DNA of 64,000 bases, from NCBI GenBank assembly GCA_017163975.1, contig JAFFSR010000264.1, positions 4,349,501 to 4,413,500 of the forward strand, in the 5' to 3' direction. The notes under the pieces were generated by a model. That model was not told the DNA's origin. It did no database searches and saw only the letters and a program-made list of their open reading frames with translations. This DNA is from Anastatus disparis (lineage: Eukaryota; Arthropoda; Insecta; Hymenoptera; Eupelmidae). How positions within the stretch are numbered: the first letter of the stretch is position 1; each line of letters starts with the position of its first letter. Shown here one piece after another: positions 46,893 to 61,400 of the stretch. Position numbers and translations under genes: made by a program.

Positions 46893-47375
46893 ACCTGATT
46901 TCTTAGGTGATTTATCATGCCAAAATATCATGTAATGATTTTTTTTTGTTTTCACACGTTTCAAACTATTTTTTTATATTATTTTATTATTTTATTATTT
47001 TTTTTTATTTTTTTACTATTTTTTTATTTTTTTTTTTCTCGCCTTCGGCTCGAGGTGGCAATTATATGTGGACTCGCCAGTACTTTACCTCCCTTGGTGT
47101 GTAATATACTATTAATCAATTTAGAACCATTTTTGAAAATTTTCCAAAATTTCAAAATTAGAAAATTTTTTAGATAATTTAGTCTTAGAAAAATTTTTTG
47201 ATTAATTTTACAAAAAATTTTTTAAGTTTAAAAATTTCAAAAATTTTCAAAAATTTTACTGCGTTAACTAAGCATAGTTTGAAACGCGTGAAAACCTTAA
47301 AAATCGTTACATGATGTTTTGACATATTAAATCACAGGAGAAATCAGGTGATTTGTCACTTGATCTTTTTTACCA
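46893..47375. mobile_element. Foldback MITE, about 480 bp
   Basis: The left tttatcatgccaaaatatca region and right tgatgttttgacatattaaa region pair over about 80 bp, with outer acctgatttct / agaaatcaggt. The centre includes cgccttcggctcg and poly-T/ATT runs. The long Phe/Ile-rich frame is low-complexity translation. Confidence 0.7.
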
Positions 47376-47472
47376 GGGAAGACAATGCTGAAACGATCTC
47401 CTCCTAAGAAAACCGTAAAAGGAGCGGGGAAGGATCGAATCAGCCTCATACCACCAGACCAGCCTGTCATCA

Positions 47473-47600
47473 AGGGGATGTAATAGGGTACATGATTTCT
47501 ACATAGTTACCGACATTGCAGTTTTCCAAATTTATTTTTATTCAAAAATTTTCAAAAATATCTGTATATTAGGTCTTTTATTAGTAGAAACAGAAGCCCC
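47473..47600. mobile_element. Half-copy of the TTAA-type MITE seen at 35831
   Basis: The sequence aaggggatgtaatagggta, ctacatagttaccgacattg and cagttttccaaa matches the right arm of the 35831-36047 element in reverse complement. The second arm is missing. Confidence 0.65.
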
Positions 47601-48716
47601 AATAACCATTTGCAAGCAAAGAGATCTAAATTTGATGTATACAAATTTACAAGAAATTGACATAAAGTTGATGTAAAACTGAGTCCTCATTTGCTATAAA
47701 GTTTGTGTCAACGATTTCACTACAGCAAATTGATATCAATTTAACAGCAACTATAGCTGTAAGTTAATAAAATTAAAACAACAACAGTTTCAATCATTTT
47801 GCTGTAATATTTATAGATATAGATATATTTCTAATTGCTAACAAGTTGCTATTATATATTTACGTAAACTTTCTGTAACTTTCATATCAATTTTCTATAC
47901 CTACATGTAGTTAGTTATTTTTATATAAATTTGCTAAAAATCAATTTCAGTGAAATTTTAAATTGTAATAAATGAATTGTTGCAAAATTTACAGCAATTA
48001 TTCAAGATTTATTTTTTAATAGTTATTAAATCTAGATTACGTTTTCAAAATTTCATTTTTAAAATGAAACAGAATAATAAAAAATCTTTTAAGAATATTA
48101 AACAAGTAAAATACTTTTTGATAATTACAATATTTAACTCTCTGAGATCAGGTGTTGTCTATACATCGACCACTTAAAGTACAAAAACTATTTTTCCTAA
48201 CACAGTAACCCTAAATCGATTTTCGATACTTGTTTAAAATAGACATAAAAAATCTAATTCAATTTATTTTATTGAGAAAAATTCTATACCCCACTCGTAT
48301 CAAAATATGTTCCACTCGTCTTTTTTATAATCCATGCTACGCTCAGGCAACAAAACAACTCGTGGGAGAATAATTTATTTTTCACACTAGTAAAATAATG
48401 TATCATTGCAAATGATGCATATGCAATATACCAGATATTCTGAAACTAATAGTTTATCGATATATAGATCACCTCTCTCCTCTAGAGGTTTATTATATTA
48501 GAAATAAAATAGAACTTGATATAATAATTATAATAAATTTTATTTAACAATTAATCAATAAAAATTTTTTAATATAATTTAACACAATTTTTACAAAATT
48601 GGTAATACAACAGTAAAATGTATATAATACAATTATCATTTTGAACAAAAATTAATTTTAACAAAATTAATGAAATACGTAAGGTGGTCCAGTCACGATA
48701 TATATGTCATAAAGAA
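47600..48716. other. AT-rich spacer
   Basis: No gene supported. Near 48290-48370 is a weak palindrome (ccccactcg...cgctcagg...aactcgtggg) resembling the Ctcg-centred MITEs elsewhere. Confidence 0.4.
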
Positions 48717-49339
48717 GATAGAAAATTATTTTTTATTAGTTTTTTTTATGAATTTCATAACCATAATGTAAAAGTACATGTAAAAAAGGGATAGATTAAA
48801 ATGGATAGAAAAATGTTTTTATTAAAATTGCAACCCTAGTAGGGCAGATATTAATAATTTAAAAAGAGATACAAAAAATGTCCTAAAAACAGTAAACTTT
48901 ATTTATTTTTTATCTGATTTAGATGTAATAAAACTCGTTTTATTCCTTTGGGAGTTCACGCGGCAGCTACCGATGTAATTCGGATTATAGTTCAAATGTC
49001 AATCCGATCGTTTATAAACACACCGTACTTTTTTTAAATAATTATAATTTACGTTTAAACTGTAGCGCTAATACTCGAATTTCATCGCTGACTCCCCCTA
49101 GAATTTCCTAACAAACAAAATGAACTTCATTACATTCAAATAAGGTGAAAAATAAACAGTTTGATTTGTTTTTAGGGCATTCTTTGTGTTTCTTTTTAAA
49201 TTACTAATATCCACCGTGCTAGGGTTGTAATTTTAATAAAAACATTTTTCTATTAATTTTCAAGCATCCCTTTCTTACATATTCATAGATTATAGTCATG
49301 AAATTTAAAAAAAAACTAATAAAAAATAATATTTTAATC
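48717..49339. mobile_element. 623-bp foldback element
   Basis: Inverted arms of about 190 bp: attattttttattagt / actaataaaaaataat, agaaaaatgtttttattaaa / its complement, aaccctag / ctagggtt, and tgtcctaaaaac / gttttagggca. The centre near 48950-49080 is GC-richer and unpaired. No coding frame. Confidence 0.75.
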
Positions 49340-49466
49340 ATTTTTGATGTTACAAATATAACACAAAGGGTATTAATAATAATGAAATATTTATTAATTC
49401 ATAACATTATATAATATATATATTATCCTTAATAAAACATGAAATTTTTGAAATGAATAATTCTAT

Positions 49467-52400
49467 TTATTCACTAATAAGTGATTTTGATCTTGATCTT
49501 GAAAATGATCTCGATCTTGACATTGATCGTGACCTCGATCTTGACATTGATCGTGACCTCGATCTTGACATTGATCGTGACCTCGATCTGGACATTGATC
49601 GTGACCGCGATCTTGCGATTGAGCTCTTCTCCGATGCTGAAATAGATGCTGGGCTATTTCTTATTGATAATTCCAACATTGATCCGCTTTCCGATAAGGA
49701 GCCAGAAACTGATCTCGATCTTGGCCGAGAGCGTGTCGAAGATCGATCTCTTCTTCTCCCCTCACGCGAATTCCTTTTAGATTTCTTCGATTTCTTAGAT
49801 TTCCGATTCATTTTATTCCTGTAACTTTGCTTGGATGAACGTAAACGTTCAGCAAGCACCGATTTGAATTCCTCTACGGTAGGTCGGAATTTTCTGTAAA
49901 CTGCACCTGTGAAAAAAGTCAATCGTTATTGTTCTGGTAGTGTATTGTAGTAAATTTTTTGTTTATTTTTCGTTAAAAAATACCACATTACTGTTCTAAT
50001 AAGCCATAGTGATATTATCAACATGTTCTAAATACAGAGTCACACAGAGACAGAGACAGAGAAAGAGAGACAAAGACAGAGAAAGAGAGACAGAGACCAA
50101 GTGACGAATACAGAGACAAAGGGGCGAAGACAGAGAGACAAAGACAGAGAGACAGAGGCAGAGAGACAGAGAAACAGAGACTAAGCCAGAGAGACAGAGA
50201 CAAAGCCAGAGAAACAGAGACACAGACCGAGGTACAGAGAGACAGAAAGAAAGAGAGATTGTAAGACGGAGACGGAGATAGAGAGACAAAAAAGCAGGCA
50301 AACAGAGACAGAAAGACTGATATAGAGAGGCAAAGACTGAGAGACAGAGGCAGTGAGATAGAAAAACAGAGACAGAAAGACGAAGACAGAGAGACGGAGA
50401 CAGAGAGACAGAGAAACAGAGACAAAGCCAGAGAGACAGAGACAGTGAGAGAGAGAAACAGAGACAAAGCCAGAGAGACAGAGACAGTGAGAGAGAGAGA
50501 CAGAGACAAGGACAGAGGAACAGAGACAAAGACAGATAGACAGAGAGATAAAGACAGAGAGACAGAGATAGAGAAAAAGAAACAGAGAGACAGAGGGACA
50601 GAGACAGAAAGACAAAGACAGGGAGACAGAGACAGAGAGATAAAGACAGAGATACAGAGATAGAGAGACAGAAAAACAGAGAGACAGATAAGAAGACAGA
50701 AAGACGGAGGAATAGGGAGAGTGACAGAGGAGGAGACAGAGAAGGAGATAGAGAGACAGAGGGACATGGACAGAGGCACAGAGACAAAGACAGTGAGACA
50801 GAGACAGAGAAAGAGAAACAGACAGAGAGAAAGAGAGACAGAGGAACGGAGACAAAGACAGAGAGACAGACGAACAGAGCTAAAGACAGAGAGACAGAGA
50901 AACAGAGACAAAGACAGAGAGACAGAGACAGAGAGAAGGAAATAGAGACAGGGAGACAGAGACAGAGGGAAAGAGACGGAAAGACAGAGACAGAGAAACA
51001 GTGACAGAGAGAAAGAGAGACAGAGGGACATAGACAGAGGCACATAGACAAAGACAGTGAGACAGAGAAAGAGAGACAGACAGAGAAAAAGAGAGACAGA
51101 GGAATAGAGACAAAGACAGAGAGACAGAGGAACAGAGCTAAAGCCAGAGAGACAGAGACACAGAGACAGAGGAACTATTTGCTAGTATCAGAGAAAATAG
51201 GACATATTAGTCACGCAAAATAAGTATCTGGCTCTCTTGTCAGATAACGCGGAAATGATTTAAGCAAAGAGGCATAAATAACCTAATTAAGGTCATAATT
51301 AGGAAATAGTATATTACTTCTCTACTAGTGATCAAATTAGATAATTTTTTTGTCAGTGTTTTTGTTGTTTTAGTCTATTAAAATTATCTATATAATGAAG
51401 TGTTTGAAAACTTTTTCAGAGTGGACATTGTATAATTAGTCTACGTAAAAATGAAAGTTTCTATGTTTGCAAGCCGTGTTCAAAAAGTTAATGTGAAATA
51501 TCTCATATATGTTTACTAGTTTAAAAGGGCTAACTTACGGTGAAGTATTTTTCTGAATCTTGTTTTATATAGAGAATAAGTCGTCGATGTTCCATACATT
51601 GTATATTCATAGGCACATTTTTCGGTTACCGCAGAGCAAAAGGCATTTTTTACTGCTTCTTCTAAAGTCTTTCCTCCTAGAAACCGAAAATATCTGACCT
51701 ACATTGAAAAAAATATTTATTTTTTAAAATTACATTTGTAAAGTAAAATTTTCCGAATTTCGAGGATTCGAGTTCGAATTCCGTCTTCAATGCCCGATTA
51801 ATACAAGCAATACTGTATTCGATACATGCATAGTAAAAAATTGTGTGTTTTGTGTAAATTGATGCAAAACACACAAAATGTGTGTAAATGAACAACATAT
51901 ATTTTGTGTAATTAAAACACACAATGCGTGTCTCAATTTACTAGTCGAGGGGCAAACTACATAAGTCGTGGCAGATCGAGGTCATCGATTCTACCCTGAT
52001 TTTTTTATGTATTTTGACCTGCTGAATCAGAATTTTTCGGGTAGAAAGTCTGAAAATGGCGCATTTAATAATTATGAAGTAATTTGCCCCTGGACTATAC
52101 ACACGTTTTGTGTAAAATGTGTGTAATCGGGCATGAATACACAGTATTTCTTGGCTTTGAATGGATTAGGCACATAAGAATTATACACAAATTCATTATG
52201 CACAGAATATTTTAAGACAAATTTTGTATACATAATATTAATATAAAATTTTAATATTTGAAAATTGTACACATAAAATTGTACACAGTAATTAATGCAT
52301 AAAAAAATTTTTTCTTAAGCACAAACATTTGTTATAAATTTTTTTTTTGTAAATTTTATGTAAAATTTTTTTATTTATGTAAAATATTTGTGCTTGAAAA

Positions 52401-55400
52401 AAAATTTTTTTATGCATTAATTACTACGTACAATTTTATGTGTACAATTTTCAAATATTAAAATTTTATAATAATATTATGTATACAAAATTTGTCTTAA
52501 AATATTCTGTGCATAATGAATTTATGTACAATTCTTATGTGCCCAATCCATTCAAAGCCTATTTCTTTAACATAATTAATACACAGGATATGTGTAAAAT
52601 TATTAAAAAACAAAATTTAATGTGTAAAATATAATATTATACAATATTTGTGTAATTTATTTTTTTCGGTGAATTTTAAACACACAATATGTGTTTAAAA
52701 TTCACCCGATTTTCAACTGTGTGTGCTGTGTTCACAAACACACTCAAAACTTTGTCGCTAATTAACATGGTAATGATAGCATAAATACAGCGACATTAAA
52801 TAATGAATAATTAAAAAATAAAAAATAAAAAGCTGTAGCTTTCATGGTATGTGAGATATATTTATTTATGAAATGTTGTATTTGGGACTTACACAATCTT
52901 CAAATGCATTATCATTCAAGTTTTCAAAATTTTTTACATCTTCCGGAGCTTGAAATGGTAAATAATTTGGGATTTCACAATCTCCGTCATCATTTTCTTT
53001 CATGTATTGAAAGATTTTTCTAAAATAGGTAATTGCAAAGTGAGTATTATTATATAAAAATAATTTATTAAAAAATAATTGTGAAACTCACTGGAAATTT
53101 TTTTCGCAATATTTTCGAAGATTTTGTATTTCTTGTAAGACGTCTCTAAAAGTATATATAAAAATCAACATTACAAAAGATAGAGCACATTTTAATGATT
53201 AATATGAAAAAACTGTTTTTCTATTTAAAATATAATCTTGTTTATAGAAGTTTTTTACCTGTTTGTTACATTATTGCTGTTATGTGCATTCGGAAAATCG
53301 TCTTGAATGCGCCTACGTACTCGTCCGTTGTTACTCTGTGGAATCCTTGATTCGACTGGTGGAATGTGGATATCAGTATAATTGTACTGTTCTGTTTCTA
53401 AAATCTCTGTTACCGTCGGTAAATCCATATCCATCCCATTCAACCCTAAATTTCAGAGTAAATATACAACATGATAGAGTTTATAAATTGAAAAAAATTT
53501 AGAAATTTCTAGTTAGTTTTTGACAATAATATTTAATTTAAGAATTGTTTTTACAATTTAATTAATACCAAGTTATATGGCTGATTCCGCGAAACCTTTC
53601 ATATTTGACCTATATAAAAATATAATTTTTTTACTAGCACCCTGTTCTTGATTTTTTTTTACATTTTTAAATAGTTCTAAAAGCAGTAATTATATAGTGC
53701 TACTCATTTTTTAAGAACGCTTCTTTTATATTAGAAATATTTAGAATTTTTAATGTTTAAATATTTATACTGTTTTTCGAAAAAAAAATAAATTTATGGT
53801 TTAGTTTGGTCGTTTTTGTAGACCTATCCTAAAATAGCAGCTTGATGATAACATCATAAATTCAAAAGTATAGCAAACAAAAAAGAGCAATAGGTTTTTT
53901 AGTATTTAAAACTTTTTATTGTGTTCTAGCCCAAAATTGCCAAAAATAATAATAATTAATATGAGGGTCGCATTCATTAATGTTTTTTAAAAACTCTACA
54001 ACATTTTTTAATTAAATTGCACAGTAATTTAATATGTCTTATTTTATTCGTTTTAAGGAATAGAAAATATTCATGCTTTATTATTTTCCAAAAATCAAAA
54101 CGCATTATCATTAAACGTCATGATGTAAAAATAAATGTAGATCTTTTCCTTCACAGATATATTTTATTTTAAAAGATAGGCAATAGCTTGAAAACTATAT
54201 TTTTTAAAGTAAAATATAAAGAAATAATAAGAAAAAGTTTTTGCGTCCCTGACTCAAAACGCTTTTTTTCATCATCTAAATGAAAAAAAAGGGAATAGTT
54301 ACCTTTTCAAAACTTTAAAAATGACGTATTTCATATTTTTTCAATACAAAAACAATAACGTTACATCAACTGAAACTATTGTTAAATATTTTTCTACCTT
54401 TCTTTGGTATAAAAAATTTTTTTTGCTTATTGATTACATTAAATCCATAGCTTTTATATACAGTTCCATAAATATTAAAAGTTGCACGGAATCATTCATA
54501 TATGGGAAATCTCACTTAATTCTTTTAATAATATTTATAGAATATATACTATAATTTTCAATGATTCATATAGTTATTCTTTTAAAAGAAATCAATCACT
54601 AAATGTATTTTATGCCCTACTGTGTTAAATGGTATACATTTTTTATAGTTAAGTAAGTTTTTATTAAAATTTTTTATAAATTCTTATAAATTGGTTTCTA
54701 GGAAATCAACTTAAACAATCTTACTTAAATATGATTAAAATTAATTTAATATTAAATAAATTAAGCCGTTAAAAAAAGTAAATCAAATTTTTTTATTTTT
54801 GTCCGCATGAATTGATATGAAATTTCCCACATGTACACAGAAATTCAGACTGACTATATGAACTCAATGTATAAAATTGGAGTGCTAATTTGATGAATAG
54901 TTTTTTTACAAATGTTAACTCAAACACGTTGAAAATTACTTAAGTTTTAAAAATTGTTTTTTTAATCTACGTAAATATTAAAATTACATCTCATTCTAAG
55001 TACAAATATATTCGAAATAAGTTTATGATATAAAAGAACTAATAATTAAACTTTTTAAATAGTTATATCATTCAATGTAAGTATAAAAACGATTTACTTA
55101 AATATGAATTTGATAAATTCAAAATCCAACATGGCATACAATAAAAGAGATTACGCTAGTTATTTTCTTACATTCTAGGCAGCACTGATCCGTTAATTTA
55201 GTGTTTATTTTAAATGCTAAATTTTTTGTTTTAAACTTGCATATAGATATGATAATGGGATAGATATTGAAAATTATTTTTAAATTTATCGAAATTAATT
55301 TTTTTGTACCTTCTGAATCAATTAAATTAGTTGACGATAAATTTGGCATTGAAGATATAGATGCTGACGTCGAAGTTAATGTGTAAGTCGAAGTCGTAAC

Positions 55401-58400
55401 TGTTGTAAGAATTGTCATAAAAAATAACTTCAGAATGTTGAAGAAAATTTACATTAAATAAAATTATGACAAAAAATTTTATAAATTAAGAATTAACTAA
55501 TAATACCATTAAATTCTATATTTATTATAATATAATTAAAAATCTTTAGTTTCACACAATTTTTAATGAAAATTAATTAGGACCTTGGATAAATGCTCGC
55601 TGTTTTTTAATAGATAGCGTTACCAGGACTAAGTACGTAAGAAATTTTAGATGTTACTATATCGAAACAAGTACTTCGTCAGTAAACTTGAATTTTAGTA
55701 TATCTTAGTTCGTCATAGTGCAGACAACGTGTTTTTTTTTCTTCTTAACATATCAAATTTTATAATAAATAAAGAGTTACTGGGGATATATTTACTTAAT
55801 TAATTTATTAACTTATTTATAAGAAATTTTGTTGCACTATTTTACTCAAAAGAAGCCTGCAGATGAAACACAGAATTTCTAACGAGACTGACAGTGTGCT
55901 TGCTTTGTTAGAAAGAACATGCAGAACGTGAGACGCTTCAAAAATAAAGATCTGGATCTTTGAGATGAAGAATGCTCTAGTACACCAAAAAGTTTCAAGA
56001 CAAAGAATTACTTAAAAAAGCCTATGCCAGACGCTAGCTGGACTTCCAAAATTATTACGAGTGGATGGCTATTTCTAAACGTTTGAAAAACATGAACATT
56101 AGGTGTCGTATAAATTAAAACTGAGAGACAAACGGTATTTTCTAACGTGTGAATTGCTAGAAAGAATAAGAAAGATTTTTTGTATAGTATCAAGACTAGC
56201 GACGAAAAAGGGGGAAACTATTATAAGCATTAAAATAAAAGAAAAGATCGTGAAGTAAGTTCAGCCTTGCATTCACATTATCCACAAAGGTAAATATTCA
56301 TGGTTATAAGCTTCTTTTCAGGATTTGGTGTAATCAACAGTGTACAGATCATTGCGAGCTTTTCTAATTGAATGACACTACCAGAAAAGATTTATATTAG
56401 CTGTAATTAATGAGTTTGAGGAGAGTCATCACAAAACTCTTTTCTCACACTTGGTCAAATATTGAAACACCGGTTAAAACCATCTTGAAAAAACTTAAAT
56501 GGAAAGTTCTGCTTCTCCCGCCATATTCATCGTACATAGCCCTTTCCATTAATCATTTATTGGTTCGTATCATTCAATAACGCATAGCCTCGCTGAGCAG
56601 CGCTTTCATTCGTATGGAGATAGCAAAAAATAGGTTAATTCCTGGATAGCCTCAAAAAACGTATTATTTTTTCAACATGTAATTTGTATTCTACCAGAAA
56701 GATTGGAGAAAATAGAGACTAGTAATTAACAATACTTTAAATGAAATGTTTTTTACCCTTTGTAAAAAATTAATGTGTGTTAAATTGTTGACAGTTTATT
56801 CGATTTGTGATTGGTCAAAAAGGTTAACATCGATGTTTTGTTTCCTGCTAACAGCATGGAACCGCGTTTTAAAGTTTAATTTAAATATATAAAGTTAACT
56901 AATCTCTAGCCACGAAGCGGCTCCCTGATCTAGTTAATTAAAAAAAACAACGAGAACTTATTCAGCGGAAACTCATATTAATTGATTTTTAAAAGAAATT
57001 AAATATGATACTTTAGAAGATATAACACGTTTAAAATATTACGAAATTATTTTTAAATATAGTATTCATGTATGTTCGAATATTCTTAAGAACCATTAAG
57101 GGTATGGTTTCACGCTACTTTACCGATCGAAAATTATAATTTTATAAAATTACAATTTTTGAAAAAACTATACATCGGAATGAGTTTTCCTTTAATAGAT
57201 CACTTCAGTTTGATAAATCATATCGCAAAAAAGCAAAATTACATTTTTCTAAAAAGATGCGATCAGCTGTAAGAATACAATGGCCGTGCAAGATGCCATG
57301 TTTCATAGTTGGCATCAATGCTAATGTATAGTTTGGTACGCGCCAACTTCAAATTCGAATTTTAACTGTAAATTGAATTTGTTTTATATGTACAATTTCT
57401 ACAAATGAACACTTTTTCAACATAATACTGTTTTATTTTATTTAAAACATAAATATGTAAAAAATTTAATATTATAAGAGAGAACAATATAGTTTACATC
57501 ATTTGCGAACTCATTATTTTTTTTTAAATTTTCATTATAGGGTAGATGTGGGTATTACAGCGGAATCGACGTATGATGAATTTTAAACTCATAAATTAAA
57601 GCTTATAGATGAAGAAAACTTATCACTTTTATTTTTAATAAAATATTTAAACATTGATTAACTAGAAAAAAATTAATTTAGCATTTAATAATATAGAGTT
57701 AAAATTAAGAAAAAACGAATTTAAAATAAAATGTATTTGTGGCTATTGCTGCGGCCGTGTTTCTAATGCTGTGTGCCAGTTACTATTGACACTTTTATAT
57801 ATTCCGTTCGAAAAGTTGAGGTTAGGTTTACCACGTGTTATAGTAATAAAAGGATGCCACAGTAATTCATATTTGGTGATTTTAATGACGCATAATACTA
57901 AGGTGTAAAATTAAAATATTAAATATGTGCTAGGTGAAATTTCCAAAAAATATATAACAAGCAAAGATATATTTTATTTAATAATGATCTTATTTTACAT
58001 AAAAAAGAATAAAAACAGAAAATATTGTCAAATTTAGGATGCATACGTGATCGCGATTTTACGAAATTTATCAAGATTTTAGAACAGTTCAATTTCAAAT
58101 AACCAATATTAAATATTTTTAGACTTTTTTTGTGAGATATATTTTTTAAAATATTAAATAATACTTATAATATTTGATTATGCATTCAAATATTATTTAT
58201 GGACTTGAAAAAAATTATTTTTACGAATTTTATATGAAAAAACAGTAATTAGCACCTCCGCAGCAATACCCACATCTACCCTAGCAAAATATTTTCATTC
58301 TAAATAGGTTAAGATATGCCTAAGTTTCGTTAATTCAATAAAGTTATTCAAAAAATATTTTATTTTAAACAAAGAAACGAATAGATTACTTATTTTGCTA

Positions 58401-61400
58401 TAATGAAAATTTAAAAAAAAATAATGAGTTCGCAAACGATGTAAACTATATTGTTCTCTCTTATAATATTAAATTTTTTACATATTTATGTTTTAAATAA
58501 AATAAAACAGTATTATGTTGAAAAAGTGTTCATTTGTAGAAATTGTACATATAAAACAAATTCAATTTACAGTTAAAATTCGAATTTGAAGTTGGCGCGT
58601 ACCAAACTATACATTAGCATTGATGCCAACTATGAAACATGGCATCTTGCACGGCCATTGTATTCTTACAGCTGATCGCATCTTTTTAGAAAAATGTAAT
58701 TTTGCTTTTTTGCGATATGATTTATCAAACCAAGTTTCCGCCCTTCATTTTTCAAAGATAAAATGATCCTGAATAGGAAATTTCCCTACGAAACACGGTT
58801 TTTGAGAAATTTGATTTTTTCGAACTGAGAAATTTGTTTTTCTAATTATCTTCGATTAACGCTTTTTTCCGCTAATTTTTAGAGTTTCCGCCCTTCATTG
58901 AAATTAAATGAAGTGATCTATAAAAGGAAAACTCATTCCGATGTATAGTTTTTTCAAAAATTGTAATTTTATAAAATTATAATTTTTGATCGGTAAAGTA
59001 GCGTGAAACCATACCCTTAATTCAAATACCTCCTGAATGAAATGAAGAAGTTGTAGTTTTAGGTAACGATGCAAATGTAACTCTCGTACGTACATTTTCT
59101 TGTTCTCTAGTATATCCGCAATTAGTTGATGACCTTGGAGTTGATGTGTTAAATGACGAAGTTGTAAAAATTGTGGATGAAGTGGATGTATTAGCTGATG
59201 CTATAATTGATGAGAGTTAACATTTAAAATTCTATGAATTTTAATGTAAAATTTTTTAAGACTTTTTTTGTTTACCTTGAGAAGTAATAGTAGGGATTTG
59301 GTCAAGTGGTAATAATGGTATTGGCGTATATGGCGTACGTGTGTAATTAGATGTATGTCCCACTAAACTACTGGGTGTAATAACTGTGCCTAAAATGATT
59401 GATAATATTATCATAAAATAACACGATCAAATTCCATATTATAATATGCTATTAAAAACATCAACATTAATATAGTACATTTCGTAACGGGTATGAAAAA
59501 CTTTACTTACAAAACGAGAAGTTTACGGCCCGAGCCGAAGACCAGGGTCGTAACGAGTTTCGTAAAAAAGCCTTTTCATACCAGTTGCGAATCGTATTTT
59601 TTGCCATGTGAGCCAGAAAAGAACAACAAAGTTGCGGTTTTAGGATTAGAATGGCAAAAAAATTTGTTGTGTACTTTTTCAATGCTTTGAGTTAAAAATA
59701 ATTATGGTTTTGTAAAAAGGAACGATTTTTGAACTTTAAAATATCTCAATTATAAGGATGAATACTATGTTTTTAGACATTAAATTTAAATTATTATTGA
59801 CATTAAATTTTTTTTAATTCGCTGAAACTTCTTCAATAAAATAATTTAAAAATAAATTCAAAGAACAAACGAAAAATTTTACCTTGTGATGCATTTAGAT
59901 AAGATCCATTGTTCCCACGATTGTTTTCCGAAGTCTGATTATTATCGTTATTTGAAATTCTTGATGATTCCGAGTCTAAAAATGAGAGTTAATGAGAGTT
60001 GACATTTAAAATACATTCATTATATTCTAATACAAATTCCATGAATTTTAATAGAAAATTTTTAAAGACTTTTTTATTTACTTTGAGAAGTAGTAATAAG
60101 GATTTGGTTAGGTGGTAATAATGGTATCGGCGTATATAGTGTATTTGTGTAATTAGATGTATGTCTTACTAAACTACTGGGTGTAATAATTATACCTAAA
60201 ATGATTCATAATATTATCATACAAAAATTATCATAAAATAACACGATCAAATTCCATATTATAAATATGCTATTAAAAATCACAACATTAATCAATTTTT
60301 TTGTGTACTTTTGTAATGCTTAAAGTTAAAAATAATTTTGGCTTTGTAAAAAAGAATGGTTTTTGAAACTAAAAATATCTAAATTATGAGTATGAATGCT
60401 ATGTTTTTAGACATAAGATTTAAATTATCTATTGACATTATTAAATTGTTTATTTTTTTTAATAATTTAAAATAATTATGTCGTTTCTGAATTTAAATTT
60501 GTATTGCTTAATCAATAAAATGTCATATTATTAAGGAGAGCTAAGGGACGGTACAAAAAAATGTAATATCTTCTACAAATTGGTTACATATAAACTTTGA
60601 TTTTGAATGATAAAAATTTACTACAAACATTATTAATATTTATATTAATTATAGAAAAATCAGAAGTTATACGTTTTTTATATATTAATAATACCATGAT
60701 ACAAATGAAATAGTGTTTTTTTAAAAGTATAATTTAAAAAAGAAAAATTTTACCTTGAGATTTGTTTAAATGTAATCCATTGTTTCCATGACTATTTTCT
60801 AAAATCTGTTTATCACTATTATGCGAAGTTCTTGACGATTCTGAACCTGATAATTTTATTTTATTAATTAATTAACGTAGTTTCCAAATTGAATTTTTAT
60901 TGCTTAACTAATAAAATCTCATACTATTAAAAAGCACTAAGGCGTGGTAAAAAATTAATTTTTTCTTATCCCCTGGCGAAAAGTACGTCGAAAGACGTCT
61001 ACTTTCTGAGAGAGAAGTTAAGCATTATCTACGGCGGCTCGGCGCACTAGCGATGCGCAATCGTGTTGACGCTCTGTTTTTCACGGCAGTTAAGAATAGA
61101 GAGGGCTACGTCTATCCTTCTCTGTCCGCCGGCGTTAGACATTGACTCTCTCCTTCTCTCTTTCTTTTTCATACAGAATAGAGAGGGTTGCGTCTATCCT
61201 TCTCTGTCCGCCGGCTTTAAGAATTGACTCTCTCCCTCTCTCTTTCTTTCTCTTATATGTACAATAAAGGTAGCCGCGAATGGAGGGGGCTATGTCTAGC
61301 CTTCTTTGCCGGTTACAACAAGCAGTATATCTTTTTCTTTATTTTTCTTATATAGTAATTTTAAATATTTTATCATTAAAAACTAACTTGTTTTATTTTG

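Noticed and set aside
49453..49824. Plus-strand frame of Asp-Leu-Asp repeats
   Set aside because: Antisense of the RS-repeat exon; the minus-strand frame fits a spliced gene with conserved domain, the plus strand does not.
49996..51113. Long frames of 200-350 codons rich in Cys-Leu-Ser, and Arg-Asp-Glu frames on the other strand
   Set aside because: They are translations of the GAGACA satellite, which lies inside an intron of the DUF4806 gene.
52072..52634. Opposed frames beginning with the same residues on both strands
   Set aside because: Mirror images from the palindromic core of the intron 10 foldback element.
56008..56193. Minus-strand 61-codon frame
   Set aside because: Antisense of the mariner relic, without recognisable features.
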